Positions 9,073 through 18,360 of a DNA stretch of 64,000 nt are shown piece after piece. Origin of the DNA: Celeribacter litoreus (GTDB taxonomy: Bacteria; Pseudomonadota; Alphaproteobacteria; Rhodobacterales; Rhodobacteraceae); contig NZ_JAIUFY010000005.1 in NCBI RefSeq assembly GCF_020165855.1, positions 124,001-188,000 on the forward strand. The letters run 5' to 3'. Below the pieces are notes generated by a model. That model was not told the origin of the DNA. It saw only the letters and a program-made list of their open reading frames with translations, and ran no database searches. How positions within the stretch are numbered: the stretch's first letter is position 1; every line of letters starts with the position of its first letter. The position numbers and the translations under genes are program-made.

Positions 9073-10671
9073 TTAGCCGATAGCTGCGGCTTTTACGTCT
9101 TCGTCGATGTAAGGCAGGTACTGTTCGAAGTTCTCTTTGAACATGCCGACGAGTTTCTCGGCCTGCGCATCGAAGGCGTCTTTGTCAGCCCAGGTGCGGC
9201 GCGGGTCGAGCAGAACGTCTGCAACGCCCGGCACGGATACCGGAACTTCGAAACCGAAGTTTTCGTCTTCGCGGAATTCGACCTCGGCCAGCGTGCCTTC
9301 GAGGGCAGCGTGCAGCAGGTTACGCGTTGCTTTGATCGGCATACGGGAACCGACGCCGAACGCACCACCGGTCCAACCGGTGTTCACTAGCCAGCAGGTC
9401 GCGCCGTGTTTCGCGATCTTCTCACGGAGCAGGTTGCCGTAGGCTTCCGGACGACGCGGCATGAACGGCGCGCCGAAGCAGGTGGAGAAGGTCGGGATCG
9501 GCTCGGTCACGCCAACTTCGGTGCCCGGGGTCTTCGAGGTGAAGCCGGAGAGGAAGTGGTACATGGCCTGCGCCGGGGTCAGACGTGCGATCGGAGGCAG
9601 AACGCCATACGCGTCACAGGTCAGCAGGATGATGTTTTTCGGGTGACCACCCATCGCGGTCGGCGATGCGTTGGAGATGTAGTGCAGCGGGTAAGCGCAG
9701 CGCATGTTCTCGGTCAGCGAGCTGTCTTGGAAGTCGAGCTCTTTGGTGTGCTCGTCAAAGACCATGTTTTCGATCACGGTGCCGAACATGGAGCAGGTCG
9801 CGTAGATCTCCGGCTCTGCTTCGGCAGAGAGGTTGATCGTCTTCGCGTAGCAGCCGCCTTCGAAGTTGAAGGTGCCTTTGTCGGACCAGCCGTGCTCGTC
9901 ATCACCGATCAGAACGCGATCCGGGTCAGCGGACAGGGTGGTTTTACCCGTGCCGGAGAGACCGAAGAAGATCGCGGTGTCGACCGGGTTGCCCGGAGCG
10001 TGGTTCGCGGAGCAGTGCATCGCCATGATGCCTTTGCCCGGCAGGATGTAGTTGAGAAGGGTGAAGACGCCCTTTTTGTTCTCGCCTGCATATTCGGTGT
10101 TGCCGATGAGGATCAGCTTTTTCTCGAAGTTCAGCGCGACAACGGTCTCGGAACGGCAGCCGTGCTTCTCAGGGTCGGCCTTGAAGCTCGGGCAGTTGAT
10201 GATCGTGAAGTCTGCGGTGAAATCGTCAAGCTCGGACAGCTCCGGACGACGCAGCATGGTGCGGATGAACAGGTTGTGCCAAGCAAGCTCGGACACGACG
10301 CGCACGTCGAGACGGTTGGCCGGATCGGCGCCGCCGTAAAGGTCCTGAACGTAGTAATCTTTGCCCTTCATGTGCTCGAGCATGTCAGCATAGAGCACAT
10401 CGAATTTCGCGGGATCCATGGGCTTGTTGTTTTCCCACCAGATCGTGTCTTCCACATCCGGGGTGCGGACGACGAATTTGTCTTTCGGGGAACGGCCAGT
10501 GTGCTCACCCGTGCTCACGAGGAACGTGCCGCCCTGACCCAAGTTGCCTTCGTTGTTCTTCAGCGCGATCTCGATCAGCGCCGGCTCAAGAAGGTTGTAG
10601 TAGACCGTGCCAAGCCCAGTGATGCCTTGGGCTTCGAGTGTGAAATCCGGGTTCACGCGTCCGGTTGTCAT
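9073..10671 (-). CDS. pckA: Phosphoenolpyruvate carboxykinase (ATP)
   Basis: Converts oxaloacetate and ATP to phosphoenolpyruvate, CO2 and ADP, the entry step of gluconeogenesis. From ATG 10671 (GAGGGAG seven bases upstream) it has 532 residues, the usual alphaproteobacterial length. Visible motifs are [14 protein letters not shown], the PEPCK-specific FIRTM region, the P-loop [11 protein letters not shown] and the metal-binding DDEHGW. It is transcribed divergently from chvI across 377 bp, an arrangement also known in rhizobia. A hairpin sits just before the ribosome-binding site. Confidence 0.97.
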   Translation of the reverse strand: MTTGRVNPDFTLEAQGITGLGTVYYNLLEPALIEIALKNNEGNLGQGGTFLVSTGEHTGRSPKDKFVVRTPDVEDTIWWENNKPMDPAKFDVLYADMLEHMKGKDYYVQDLYGGADPANRLDVRVVSELAWHNLFIRTMLRRPELSELDDFTADFTIINCPSFKADPEKHGCRSETVVALNFEKKLILIGNTEYAGENKKGVFTLLNYILPGKGIMAMHCSANHAPGNPVDTAIFFGLSGTGKTTLSADPDRVLIGDDEHGWSDKGTFNFEGGCYAKTINLSAEAEPEIYATCSMFGTVIENMVFDEHTKELDFQDSSLTENMRCAYPLHYISNASPTAMGGHPKNIILLTCDAYGVLPPIARLTPAQAMYHFLSGFTSKTPGTEVGVTEPIPTFSTCFGAPFMPRRPEAYGNLLREKIAKHGATCWLVNTGWTGGAFGVGSRMPIKATRNLLHAALEGTLAEVEFREDENFGFEVPVSVPGVADVLLDPRRTWADKDAFDAQAEKLVGMFKENFEQYLPYIDEDVKAAAIG

Positions 10672-10684
10672 ATGCAAACTCCCT

Positions 10685-10703
10685 CGCCGCCTCTCTGGCG
10701 GCG
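10685..10703 (-). promoter_or_regulatory. Hairpin in the pckA leader
   Basis: CGCCGCC (10685-10691) and GGCGGCG (10697-10703) form a perfect 7-bp stem with a 5-base loop. On the pckA transcript the stem ends immediately before the GAGGGAG ribosome-binding site, so it could influence translation or message stability. No known riboswitch was recognised. Confidence 0.5.
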
Positions 10704-10774
10704 TCTATGGATGTCGAAATTCTTTGCGCGAAAGGGCCAATCGCGGACGGGCGAGCTATGCGCCCGACGCATGT

Positions 10775-10802
10775 GCTATAGCATGCTGGCCAGCGGCGTA
10801 AA
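10775..10802 (-). promoter_or_regulatory. Candidate pckA promoter
   Basis: On the - strand TTTACG (10802-10797) and TATAGC (10780-10775) are 16 bases apart, predicting a leader of about 95 nt that contains the 10685-10703 hairpin. The remainder of the 10672-11048 intergenic region holds the paired motifs at 10821-10849 and, nearer chvI, no promoter I could pick out with confidence. Confidence 0.4.
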
Positions 10803-10820
10803 CAGGACACAGGTCAAGGT

Positions 10821-10849
10821 TAGCGCAACCATCGGAGGGGTAGCGCAAA
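10821..10849. promoter_or_regulatory. Paired TAGCGCAA motifs, possible operator sites
   Basis: TAGCGCAA occurs at 10821-10828 and 10841-10848, exactly 20 bases (about two helical turns) apart, just upstream of the pckA -35 box. The core resembles half of a LacI-family palindrome. LacI-family regulators such as CceR are known to control central-carbon genes in Rhodobacter; assignment here is inference. Confidence 0.35.
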
Positions 10850-11048
10850 CAAGGGGATTCGCGCCGAAAATCGGAGGAAATCAGAGGGATGCTCGAGCAA
10901 ACCGTTCTGTGAATCTCCATTTGTTAAGAATTATTCACTTTTCGACGCTCTGATGGGATTGGCGATTCGCACTTTCTCTTGCGTTGCCTCCGTTAAACAC
11001 GGATTATGCTTTGCAAAGCGAAAGAAGAGCAGCGCAAGGAAGCCGATC

Positions 11049-11750
11049 ATGTCTCGTATCGCCTTGGTCGATGATGACCGGAACATCCTCACCTCAGTTT
11101 CGATGACTCTCGAAGCCGAGGGGTTCGAAGTTGAAACCTATAACGACGGTCAATCCGCACTCGATGCGTTTAACAAACGCATGCCGGATATGGCCGTGTT
11201 CGACATCAAGATGCCTCGTATGGACGGCATGGATCTTCTTCAACGTGTGCGACAGAAATCGAGCATGCCGGTGATTTTCCTCACGTCCAAAGATGACGAG
11301 ATCGACGAGGTGCTCGGCCTTCGCATGGGGGCCGACGACTACGTCAAAAAGCCGTTCTCCCAGCGCCTGCTCGTAGAACGCATCCGTGTGCTCCTGCGAC
11401 GCAAAGAGGCGATCGACGGCGCAGACGTTGTCGAAAGCGACGACACCAAGGTGATGGTGCGCGGTGAGCTTGAAATGGACCCGTTGCGCCACGCCGTGAC
11501 GTGGAAAGGTCTGGATGTGACCCTGACCGTGACGGAATTCCTGCTGTTGCAGGCTCTTGCGCAGCGCCCGGGGTTCGTAAAGTCGCGTGACCAACTGATG
11601 GATGTGGCCTACGACGATCAGGTCTATGTCGATGACCGCACCATCGACAGCCACATCAAGCGCCTTCGCAAAAAGATGCGTACCGTCGACAAAGAGTTTA
11701 GCGCCATCGAAACCCTTTACGGGATCGGGTACCGGTACAACGAGGAATAA
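11049..11750 (+). CDS. chvI: Two-component response regulator ChvI
   Basis: A 233-residue OmpR/PhoB-type regulator. The receiver domain (about 1-115) has the acidic pocket VDDDR, phospho-acceptor Asp52 in [10 protein letters not shown], the TSKDD turn and the conserved Lys in VKKPF. The C-terminal winged-helix DNA-binding domain (about 140-233) contains LTVTEFLLL and [14 protein letters not shown]. The start ATG 11049 has AAGGA upstream. It overlaps chvG by one base. In rhizobia and Agrobacterium ChvI controls envelope, exopolysaccharide and acid or host responses, and lies next to pckA as here. Confidence 0.93.
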   Translation: MSRIALVDDDRNILTSVSMTLEAEGFEVETYNDGQSALDAFNKRMPDMAVFDIKMPRMDGMDLLQRVRQKSSMPVIFLTSKDDEIDEVLGLRMGADDYVKKPFSQRLLVERIRVLLRRKEAIDGADVVESDDTKVMVRGELEMDPLRHAVTWKGLDVTLTVTEFLLLQALAQRPGFVKSRDQLMDVAYDDQVYVDDRTIDSHIKRLRKKMRTVDKEFSAIETLYGIGYRYNEE

Positions 11751-13474
11751 TGGCCTTTCCCTCTAAACTGGGTAAGTCGCGCGCACGGCGCGGCAATCAT
11801 CCTGAGGTCGTGCTCGGGGACGACTGGATTGCGCCACGCAATTCAGACGCTGAACTACGAGCCAAGCGTGAACGTCGCCGCGTCCTGGCGATGAAGCGCT
11901 CGCCGCTCGCGCGGAAGATCGTCACCTTCAACCTCGTCGCGATCATTCTGATGGTTGCGGGCATTCTCTACCTCAACCCCTTCCGCAACAGCCTCGTGAC
12001 CCAACGCGAATCGGCCATGGTGACAGAGGCTGCGCTCGTGGCCGACCTCCTCGGGACGATTACGGGAGAGGACGGCGTTCTCGATCCTGTGGACGACGTT
12101 TCCTCGATCCTCAACGTGCTCGAACTGCCGCTGCGGGAACACGTTTACATCTATGATGTCACCGGTGAGTTGATCGCGTCCACCGAGGGCAGACCGCGTA
12201 CGAACGGTGTGACGGTTTCCGGTTTGCGGTTCGAAGGGCGCTCTACGGTTCTTTCGGACTTTCTGAGCAAGGTCGGAACATTCCTGTCCTTTGGCGAAGA
12301 CACCGCGCCTCTCCGCGCCTATGATCCGTCCGTCTCGCTTGCCGAGCTAGCGAAATCGGCGCTGTCGAACGAATTCCATGTCGAAACAATCGTGACCGAG
12401 GCCGGTTCGACCGTTTTCACCGTTGCGGCTCCCATTCTGGCGTCGGCAGATGTCGGGCTCGAGGGGGCAATAGGTGTCGTGGGCCTCATGTCCGGCGAGG
12501 GTGAGATTGACGCGCTCGTGCGTGTGGAGCGTGAGCAAATCCTGCAGGTCTTTGTCATCGCGATCCTCGTGTCTATCGGTTTGAGCCTTGTGCTTGCCTC
12601 CACGATTGCAAACCCGCTTTCCGATCTGGCTGCGGCGGCTGAAATCGGGCGCGACAAGAACAGCCGCACGATTTCTCCGGGCCGCGTGCGCATCCCCGAC
12701 CTGACCGGCCGTCCGGACGAGATCGGCCGACTGTCCTCCGCGCTACAGGGTATGGTGTCTGCGCTCTATGACCGGATCGACGCAAACGAACAGTTCGCCG
12801 CCGACGTCGCGCATGAGATCAAGAACCCGCTGGCATCGCTGCGTTCTGCGGTCGGCTCTCTGCGTATGATCAAGAAAGAAGAGCAGCGGATGAAGCTTCT
12901 GGACATCATCGAGCACGATGTCCGTCGTCTCGATCGTCTGGTCTCTGACATTTCGAACGCCTCCCGCCTCGACAGTGAGTTGGTCAAAGACGACGAAGAA
13001 GAGTTCAACCTCATCAAGATGGTTGGCAATCTGATTGACTATCTCTCCATCGAGGCCAAGGAAAAGGGTGTCGATTTCGTTGCAGATCTGCCTGACAAAC
13101 CGATCATCATTTCGGCGCTTGAGGCCCGTCTCGCACAGGTGATCGTGAACCTGATCTCGAATGCGATTTCGTTCTGCGAAGATGGCGATGCCATCCGCGT
13201 GTGGGTGCGCAAGCGTGATCACCGTGTTCTCATCGTCGTCGAAGACACCGGCCCGGGCATCCCGGACCAAGCCCTCGCGAAGATCTTCAAACGCTTCTAC
13301 TCCGAACGCCCTGCCGGTCAGTTCGGAAACAACTCCGGCCTCGGTCTTGCGATCTCCAAACAGATCGTTGAGGCGCATGGCGGTGTGATCTGGGCGGAAA
13401 ACATCCGACCTGCTGGGGCTGAGATCGGCTCTCCGCCGCTTGGCGCACGATTTGTTGTCGGACTCCCGATCTAA
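11750..13474 (+). CDS. chvG: Sensor histidine kinase ChvG
   Basis: A 574-residue membrane kinase, cognate partner of ChvI. A basic cytoplasmic N-terminus precedes TM1 (about residues 57-76), a periplasmic sensing domain of about 185 residues, TM2 (about 263-285), a HAMP linker, the HisKA domain with His355 in AADVAHEIKNPLASLRS, and an HATPase domain with VIVNLISNAISF, EDTGPGIP and NSGLGLAISK. All catalytic boxes are intact. In rhizobia the periplasmic repressor ExoR binds this sensor; no exoR-like gene is in the window. Confidence 0.93.
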   Translation: MAFPSKLGKSRARRGNHPEVVLGDDWIAPRNSDAELRAKRERRRVLAMKRSPLARKIVTFNLVAIILMVAGILYLNPFRNSLVTQRESAMVTEAALVADLLGTITGEDGVLDPVDDVSSILNVLELPLREHVYIYDVTGELIASTEGRPRTNGVTVSGLRFEGRSTVLSDFLSKVGTFLSFGEDTAPLRAYDPSVSLAELAKSALSNEFHVETIVTEAGSTVFTVAAPILASADVGLEGAIGVVGLMSGEGEIDALVRVEREQILQVFVIAILVSIGLSLVLASTIANPLSDLAAAAEIGRDKNSRTISPGRVRIPDLTGRPDEIGRLSSALQGMVSALYDRIDANEQFAADVAHEIKNPLASLRSAVGSLRMIKKEEQRMKLLDIIEHDVRRLDRLVSDISNASRLDSELVKDDEEEFNLIKMVGNLIDYLSIEAKEKGVDFVADLPDKPIIISALEARLAQVIVNLISNAISFCEDGDAIRVWVRKRDHRVLIVVEDTGPGIPDQALAKIFKRFYSERPAGQFGNNSGLGLAISKQIVEAHGGVIWAENIRPAGAEIGSPPLGARFVVGLPI

Positions 13475-13479
13475 TCGCC

Positions 13480-13935
13480 ATGCCTCAGGATCAATCAGAC
13501 GTGGGGCGGGGAAACGAAGGTGTGAACCTGCACGGGTCCTGTGTCGCGCTCGATGAAGACCGTGGCCTTCTGATCCTCGGCCCTTCCGGCAGCGGCAAAT
13601 CGACGCTCTCGCTCACCCTGATGGCCTATGGGGCGCGGCTGGTGTCGGACGACCGCTGTGACCTCATCCGACGCGGCGAAACCGTCATAGCCTCTGCCCC
13701 CGCGCTCCTTTCCGGCATGATCGAGGCACGTGGCATCGGCCTGCTCTCGGCTGACCCGCTGCCAAAGGCGCGCATCATCGGTGTTGTTGACCTCTCTGAA
13801 CCTGAGGAGGAGCGCTTGCCTCCCCTGCAGAAAACCGCTTTGATCGGTGTGACAGTGCCGCTCATGCGGCGGGTGGAGGGGCCGCAATTTGCCCCCGGAC
13901 TGATCCAATGGCTCAAAGGAGGGCGTCGCGCGTGA
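13480..13935 (+). CDS. hprK: Short HPr kinase/phosphorylase-type protein
   Basis: A 151-residue protein equivalent only to the catalytic C-terminal domain of the roughly 310-residue Gram-positive enzyme; this truncated form is normal for alphaproteobacteria. The P-loop GPSGSGKST is at residues 34-42 and is followed by the VSDDRCDL motif. It should phosphorylate a serine of HPr. It sits five bases after chvG and overlaps rapZ, in the conserved chvIG-hprK-rapZ-EIIA-HPr cluster, linking a phosphorelay to the two-component system. Confidence 0.88.
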   Translation: MPQDQSDVGRGNEGVNLHGSCVALDEDRGLLILGPSGSGKSTLSLTLMAYGARLVSDDRCDLIRRGETVIASAPALLSGMIEARGIGLLSADPLPKARIIGVVDLSEPEEERLPPLQKTALIGVTVPLMRRVEGPQFAPGLIQWLKGGRRA

Positions 13936-14831
13936 CCCCAGCTGACACGGCTCCGACCCCGGCGAAAAATCAGCGGATCGTGCTCGTTTCCGGCCCGTCT
14001 GGCGCGGGGCGCTCCACCGCGATCAATGTGCTCGAAGACCTCGGCTATGAAGTGATCGACAACCTGCCGATGACCTTCCTGCCGCGCCTGCTTGAAGGTG
14101 GGGCGCTGACTCGCCCGCTTGCCTTGGGTCTTGACGTCAGAAACCGCGATTTTTCCGTGAACGGCCTCATCGAAGTTATCGACGGCCTGACCGCCGATCC
14201 CGTGCATGACGTCGAACTCCTTTATCTCGATTGCCGCGCCGACGTGCTCGTCCAACGCTATTCCGAGACGCGCCGCCGTCACCCGCTTGCCCCCGCTGAA
14301 ACGGCGCAGGATGGGGTGATCCGCGAAATGGACCTGCTGGTTCCCGTGCGGGCGCGCGCTGACATCCTGATCGACACGTCTGAAATGACGCCGCATCAGC
14401 TTCGTGAGGAAATCGAACACTGGTTCGCCCACGACAAAGAGGCCGACATGGCGCTCTCTGTGCACAGCTTCTCCTACAAACGGGGCATGCCGCGCGGCGT
14501 CGATATGGTGTTCGACGTGCGCTTTCTGGCCAATCCCTACTGGGACGAGTCCTTACGCGCCCTCAATGGTCAGGATGAACGGGTGCAAGCCTATGTCCAG
14601 AATGACCCGAGGTTCGAGGCCTTCTTTCAAAAGGTGCTGGAGTTGACGCTGCTGCTGCTTCCGGCCTACCAGCAAGAGGGAAAGAAACATTTTGCAATTG
14701 CCTTTGGCTGCACGGGCGGGCAACACAGGTCGGTGACATTGGCCGAGATTCTGTCCAAAGCCCTTGCGGAACATGAATGGCAGGTGTCAATAAGACACAG
14801 GGAACTTGAACGCCGCCGGAGCGGCTTGTGA
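13932..14831 (+). CDS. rapZ: RNase adapter protein RapZ (nucleotide-binding)
   Basis: A 299-residue P-loop protein (GPSGAGRS at 21-28) with the family motifs [33 protein letters not shown], the [23 protein letters not shown] block and the [18 protein letters not shown]-terminal motif. In E. coli RapZ guides RNase E to the sRNA GlmZ; in alphaproteobacteria its target is not established. GTG 13932 overlaps the hprK stop (GTGA) and has AAAGGAGG nine bases upstream, favouring it over the in-frame ATG 13908. Confidence 0.92.
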   Translation: MTPADTAPTPAKNQRIVLVSGPSGAGRSTAINVLEDLGYEVIDNLPMTFLPRLLEGGALTRPLALGLDVRNRDFSVNGLIEVIDGLTADPVHDVELLYLDCRADVLVQRYSETRRRHPLAPAETAQDGVIREMDLLVPVRARADILIDTSEMTPHQLREEIEHWFAHDKEADMALSVHSFSYKRGMPRGVDMVFDVRFLANPYWDESLRALNGQDERVQAYVQNDPRFEAFFQKVLELTLLLLPAYQQEGKKHFAIAFGCTGGQHRSVTLAEILSKALAEHEWQVSIRHRELERRRSGL

Positions 14832-14844
14832 ACGGGGTATTCGC

Positions 14845-15237
14845 GTGATCGGAATCGTCATCGTCGCGCATGGTGGATTGGCCAAGGAATATCTGGCTGC
14901 CGTCGAACATGTCGTCGGCAAGCAAAGTGGCATTGAAGCGATCTCCATCGAGCCCGACCATGACCGGGCTGAAAAGCAACGCGAAATCTGCATGGCGGCG
15001 GATGACGTGGATACCGGCGACGGCGTCGTGGTCGTGACGGATATGTTTGGGGGAAGCCCGTCGAACCTGTCTCTGATGGCCTGTCATCATGATGACAGAC
15101 GAATCGTTTACGGGGCCAACCTGCCGATGTTGATCAAGCTCGCCAAATCGCGCCACAAGACCGTTGCGGAAGCTGTCGGTCAGGCGCTCACGGCCGGGCG
15201 CAAATACATCGATAGTTTCGATGTGCTCGGGCATTGA
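14845..15237 (+). CDS. PTS EIIA component, mannose type (regulatory)
   Basis: A 130-residue EIIA-Man domain. The phosphorylatable His9 lies in IVIVAHGGLAKEYL, and the VVTDMFGGSPSN and PMLIKLAKSR motifs complete the family signature. No EIIB or EIIC transport components accompany it, so it likely acts as a phosphoryl-state sensor downstream of HPr, as in other alphaproteobacteria. The start is GTG 14845; the ribosome-binding site is weak. It follows rapZ by 13 bases. Confidence 0.88.
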   Translation: MIGIVIVAHGGLAKEYLAAVEHVVGKQSGIEAISIEPDHDRAEKQREICMAADDVDTGDGVVVVTDMFGGSPSNLSLMACHHDDRRIVYGANLPMLIKLAKSRHKTVAEAVGQALTAGRKYIDSFDVLGH

Positions 15238-15279
15238 TGGCGGTTTAAAGATTTAAGATTGGGAAGAGGAATGGCGTCC

Positions 15280-15546
15280 GTGACACGCACGCATGAGATT
15301 GTGAACGTGAAGGGCCTGCACGCGCGGGCCTCCGCGAAATTTGTTGAGATGGTTGAATCCTATGACGCCGAGGCCGAGGTCGCCAAAGACGGCCTGAGCA
15401 CGACCGGAGACAGCATTATGGGCCTGCTGATGTTGGCGGCGTCCAAAGGAACGACGATCGAGGTTTCCACAAGCGGTCCGCAGTCGGCGGAGCTCGCCGA
15501 TGCACTGGAAGCCCTGATCAAAAATAAATTCGGCGAGGAAATGTAA
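15280..15546 (+). CDS. ptsH: Phosphocarrier protein HPr
   Basis: An 88-residue HPr. His14 in VKGLHARASAKF is the PEP-dependent phosphorylation site, and Ser45 in TGDSIMGLLML is the position targeted by HPr kinase. Start choice: GAGGA ends at 15270, directly against ATG 15271 but nine bases from in-frame GTG 15280, which also gives the usual HPr length; ATG 15271 is the alternative. It carries phosphate to the preceding EIIA and is the presumed substrate of the short HprK in the same cluster. Confidence 0.92.
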   Translation: MTRTHEIVNVKGLHARASAKFVEMVESYDAEAEVAKDGLSTTGDSIMGLLMLAASKGTTIEVSTSGPQSAELADALEALIKNKFGEEM

Positions 15547-15547
15547 A

Positions 15548-16435
15548 GTGTCGGAGAAGGACGAGATGATGGATCTCCACGCCCCGAAACCGGGCGATGA
15601 GGATTTCGTGCGATATGATGCACGGCGCTTGTCCTACGCAGGCACCTTTAGCGACCCGTCGAAGGTCGCGATCATCCGCTCTATCGAATGGGTCACCGGT
15701 AAACTGCCACTGCTCCGTCGCATCCGGCGTTTTGAAAAGTTGGGCACGCCTTTCGGGCAGCCGTTCTTCCGGCAGGCCCTTGATGTGATGGGCGTCTCCG
15801 TCGAAACGAGCGCTGATCAAGTTGCGAAAATCCCGCGCGAAGGCCCGCTCGTCGTGGTTGCCAACCACCCCCACGGTCTCGTGGACGGGTTGGTGATGGC
15901 AGAGCTCATCGGTCAGGTCCGCACGGATTACAAAATCCTCACCCGCTCTCTCCTGACCGGCGTGCGCGAGATCGATCACTTCATGCTGCCGGTGCCGTTC
16001 CCACACGAGGAAGACAGCCACCGCAAGTCGATCAAGATGCGCAACGAGGCGATGGAGACGCTCAAGCAGGGCGGCGTGATCATCCTCTTCCCCGCGGGCG
16101 CGGTGGCCGCGTCGAAAGACTGGTTCGGACCGGTGGTTGAAAAGCCGTGGAACCCCTTCACCGCGAAGATGGTGCTCAAGTCCGGTGCGACCGTTCTCCC
16201 GATCTACTTCCCGGGCCGCAACACGCGCCTCTACCAGATCGCGGACAAGATTTCGGATTCGATGCGTCAGGGTCTTTTGCTGCATGAAATTGCGCGGGCG
16301 ATGGACAAACCGCAGTCACCGATCATCGGCGATCCTCTGACGCCTGACGATCTGGTGCCGTGGCAGTCGAAGACGCGCGAATTCATGGATTGGATGCGCA
16401 CGCATACGCTCGCGCTTGGCGGTCGGACCGACTGA
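15548..16435 (+). CDS. Lysophospholipid acyltransferase family protein
   Basis: A 295-residue protein with a PlsC-like core. The catalytic motif reads ANHPHGLVDG, with five rather than four residues between the first His and Asp, a variant seen in a subgroup of lysophospholipid/hemolysin-type acyltransferases. The phosphate-binding block IILFPAGAVA and VLPIYFPG follow. Start is GTG 15548, one base after the ptsH stop, suggesting cotranscription. It probably acylates a lysophospholipid or an amino-acid lipid at the inner membrane face; the substrate is unknown. Confidence 0.8.
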   Translation: MSEKDEMMDLHAPKPGDEDFVRYDARRLSYAGTFSDPSKVAIIRSIEWVTGKLPLLRRIRRFEKLGTPFGQPFFRQALDVMGVSVETSADQVAKIPREGPLVVVANHPHGLVDGLVMAELIGQVRTDYKILTRSLLTGVREIDHFMLPVPFPHEEDSHRKSIKMRNEAMETLKQGGVIILFPAGAVAASKDWFGPVVEKPWNPFTAKMVLKSGATVLPIYFPGRNTRLYQIADKISDSMRQGLLLHEIARAMDKPQSPIIGDPLTPDDLVPWQSKTREFMDWMRTHTLALGGRTD

Positions 16436-16452
16436 CGGAAGGGCGGAGGTGC

Positions 16453-16502
16453 CCGACACTTTGCCCGACAAAAGTCCGACACTTGTCCGACGTTTTGCCG
16501 AC
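16453..16502. repeat. Five phased CCGAC repeats
   Basis: CCGAC occurs at 16453, 16465, 16476, 16487 and 16498, spaced 12, 11, 11 and 11 bases, within units resembling (T/C)CCGACA(C)TTTG. The run lies in the short gap between the acyltransferase stop and a terminator. Units are too short and unspaced for CRISPR. The helical phasing suggests a protein-binding array, but no binding protein can be named. Confidence 0.6.
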
Positions 16503-16505
16503 AGC

Positions 16506-16537
16506 AAAAAAGGGCCGTTCGGCCCCTTTGTTTTTCT
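16506..16537. terminator. Bidirectional terminator
   Basis: AAAGGGCC (16509-16516) pairs with GGCCCCTTT (16521-16529, one bulged C) around a GTTC loop. An A-run precedes and a T-run follows. It separates the acyltransferase gene from the convergent 3-hydroxybutyryl-CoA dehydrogenase gene. Confidence 0.85.
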
Positions 16538-16553
16538 CTCGTTTGTCTGGAAA

Positions 16554-17429
16554 TCAGCGCGTCGGAACCGGCGTTTCGCCACGGTAATCGTAGAACCCGC
16601 GCTGCGTTTTCCGACCGAGCCACCCGGCCTCAACGTATTTCGTGAGCAGAGGGCAGGGGCGGTATTTCGTATCCGCCAAACCGTCGTGCAGCACGTTCAT
16701 AATCGCCAGACAGGTGTCCAACCCGATGAAGTCCGCAAGCTCCAGAGGCCCCATCGGATGGTTCGCCCCGAGCTTCATGGATTCGTCGATGGACTTGACC
16801 GAACCGACACCCTCATAAAGCGTATAGACCGCTTCGTTGATCATCGGCATCAGAATGCGGTTCACGATGAATGCGGGGAAATCTTCGGCGGAAGCTGCTG
16901 TTTTTCCAAGAGATTCCACAACGCCAAGAAGCGTCTTGAAGGTCTCTTCGTCCGTCGCAATCCCGCGGATCAGTTCCACGAGCTGCATAACCGGCACAGG
17001 GTTCATAAAGTGGAAACCCATGAATTTTTCCGGACGATCCGTGCGGGACGCAAGGCGTGTGATCGAGATCGACGAGGTGTTCGACGTCAGAATCGTCTCG
17101 GGCTTGAGGTGCGGCAAAAGACGTTCAAAAATCGCGTTTTTGACATCCTCACGCTCGGTCGCCGCCTCGATGATGAGGTCGGTGTCGCCGAGAACGCTGA
17201 GTTCCTGTGTCGTCGAAATCCGTGCGAGGGCGGCGTCCATCTGTTCCTGCGAAATCTTCCCGCGCGACAGTTGACGATCCAGATTGCGCGTCACCGTCGC
17301 AATCCCCTTGTCGAGCGCCTCTTGCGAAATGTCATTCAAAACAACATCATAGTCAGCCAAGGCAAAGACATGCGCAATCCCGTTGCCCATCTGACCAGCG
17401 CCGACCACGCCCACCTTATTGATGCTCAT
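16554..17429 (-). CDS. 3-hydroxybutyryl-CoA dehydrogenase
   Basis: A 291-residue NAD(P)-dependent enzyme interconverting acetoacetyl-CoA and 3-hydroxybutyryl-CoA. The Rossmann motif GAGQMGNG begins at residue 10; the catalytic segment FMGFHFMNPVPVMQLVE contains the conserved His, and the C-terminal domain has NRILMPMINEA and HPMGPLELADFIGLD. The start ATG 17429 has AAGGAGA seven bases upstream; in-frame codons further upstream lack a site. It lies near etfA/etfB, as in other Rhodobacteraceae, though a + strand gene intervenes. Confidence 0.93.
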   Translation of the reverse strand: MSINKVGVVGAGQMGNGIAHVFALADYDVVLNDISQEALDKGIATVTRNLDRQLSRGKISQEQMDAALARISTTQELSVLGDTDLIIEAATEREDVKNAIFERLLPHLKPETILTSNTSSISITRLASRTDRPEKFMGFHFMNPVPVMQLVELIRGIATDEETFKTLLGVVESLGKTAASAEDFPAFIVNRILMPMINEAVYTLYEGVGSVKSIDESMKLGANHPMGPLELADFIGLDTCLAIMNVLHDGLADTKYRPCPLLTKYVEAGWLGRKTQRGFYDYRGETPVPTR

Positions 17430-17605
17430 CCAATCGTCTCCTTGGCTGAATTTGCCAGACTTTACGCCGCGTGTCCCACGGGGTTCAAGAGTGCATGCCA
17501 TACCGCTAACAGTAAAAATTCGTGACGAATTCGTGTTTTAGCGTTTTAGCAACCTATCTGTGCGACCTTGCGCCCCATCTGAGAGTCTAATCAGCGGGTG
17601 GTCAC

Positions 17606-18352
17606 ATGGGATATCAAAATCGCGAGGCGGAGGCGCACGCACGCGCAGTTTCTCGGTCCATTGCCTCAAATCCCCGCACTGATGCCGCCCCCAAGGCCCC
17701 TTCGGTGCGCGATATCGCCTTGATTGGGTTTGAGAGACTCGTGGGGCAACATATTCAAGCGGCCATCGAAGAGACTTTCCCCAAAAAGAGCGCGGTTCGC
17801 GTCACATTCGGCGAGATGGGCATCGAGGCGCTTCTCCATGACCCGGCTACGCTAGAACGCTGCCGAAAGGCGAACCTGACGGTGCTACAAATTCCGGCTG
17901 CGTCGACTATTTCCAACCGGTTCTACACTGTGGTCCGTGCTGACCCGTACCGCATCATTCGCCCGTCTTCCCTCTTGCAGACAATTTATAACGGGGTCGA
18001 TTTCAGCGGGGTGCGCACGACGGATGAGCTTTTGTCTCTCCTGCACGCGAAAGGGCCGGACAAGTTCGATGTTGTGCGGAACGAACTCCGCGATGCGTGG
18101 ATCGCACGGATGCGTTCTGTGGCCACAGAGTTGCGCGGGAAGTTGGTGCTGGTCGCGCTCCCCAATCATTCGCTTGATGATGCCGCCGCCTGTGATGCGC
18201 TCGGCAATGAGCCGCTCTTCGTGACCCGTGCGATGCTTGCGGGGCTGAAATCTCTCGTGAAAGATGTGCTTGAGATGGAGATCGTTTCGGGTGATCTACT
18301 CTCATCCGCTGTGGTCGATGAATTGGCTGAGGCCATCAATAAAGTTATTTAA
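17606..18352 (+). CDS. Uncharacterised protein resembling DUF6473
   Basis: A 248-residue protein. After a variable N-terminus it reads IALIGFERLVGQHI, then LTVLQIPAASTISNRFYTV, SSLLQTIYNGVDFSGV, and FDVVRNELRDAWIARM. This order resembles DUF6473 proteins of Rhodobacteraceae, which are longer; here the family's N-terminal part is reduced. No catalytic motif is evident and function is unknown. It is the only + strand gene between two - strand genes and may have its own promoter in the 176-bp gap before it. Confidence 0.6.
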   Translation: MGYQNREAEAHARAVSRSIASNPRTDAAPKAPSVRDIALIGFERLVGQHIQAAIEETFPKKSAVRVTFGEMGIEALLHDPATLERCRKANLTVLQIPAASTISNRFYTVVRADPYRIIRPSSLLQTIYNGVDFSGVRTTDELLSLLHAKGPDKFDVVRNELRDAWIARMRSVATELRGKLVLVALPNHSLDDAAACDALGNEPLFVTRAMLAGLKSLVKDVLEMEIVSGDLLSSAVVDELAEAINKVI

Positions 18353-18360
18353 TATCAATT

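Noticed and set aside
9406-10953. Open frame on the + strand opposite pckA
   Set aside because: pckA on the - strand is unmistakable; the + frame shows no domain and runs across the pckA promoter region.
16453-16502. CCGAC repeats as a CRISPR array
   Set aside because: Units are about 11 bases with no spacers, and no cas genes are in the window.
16416-17525. Open frame on the + strand opposite 3-hydroxybutyryl-CoA dehydrogenase
   Set aside because: It runs through the CCGAC repeats and a terminator and has no recognisable protein features.
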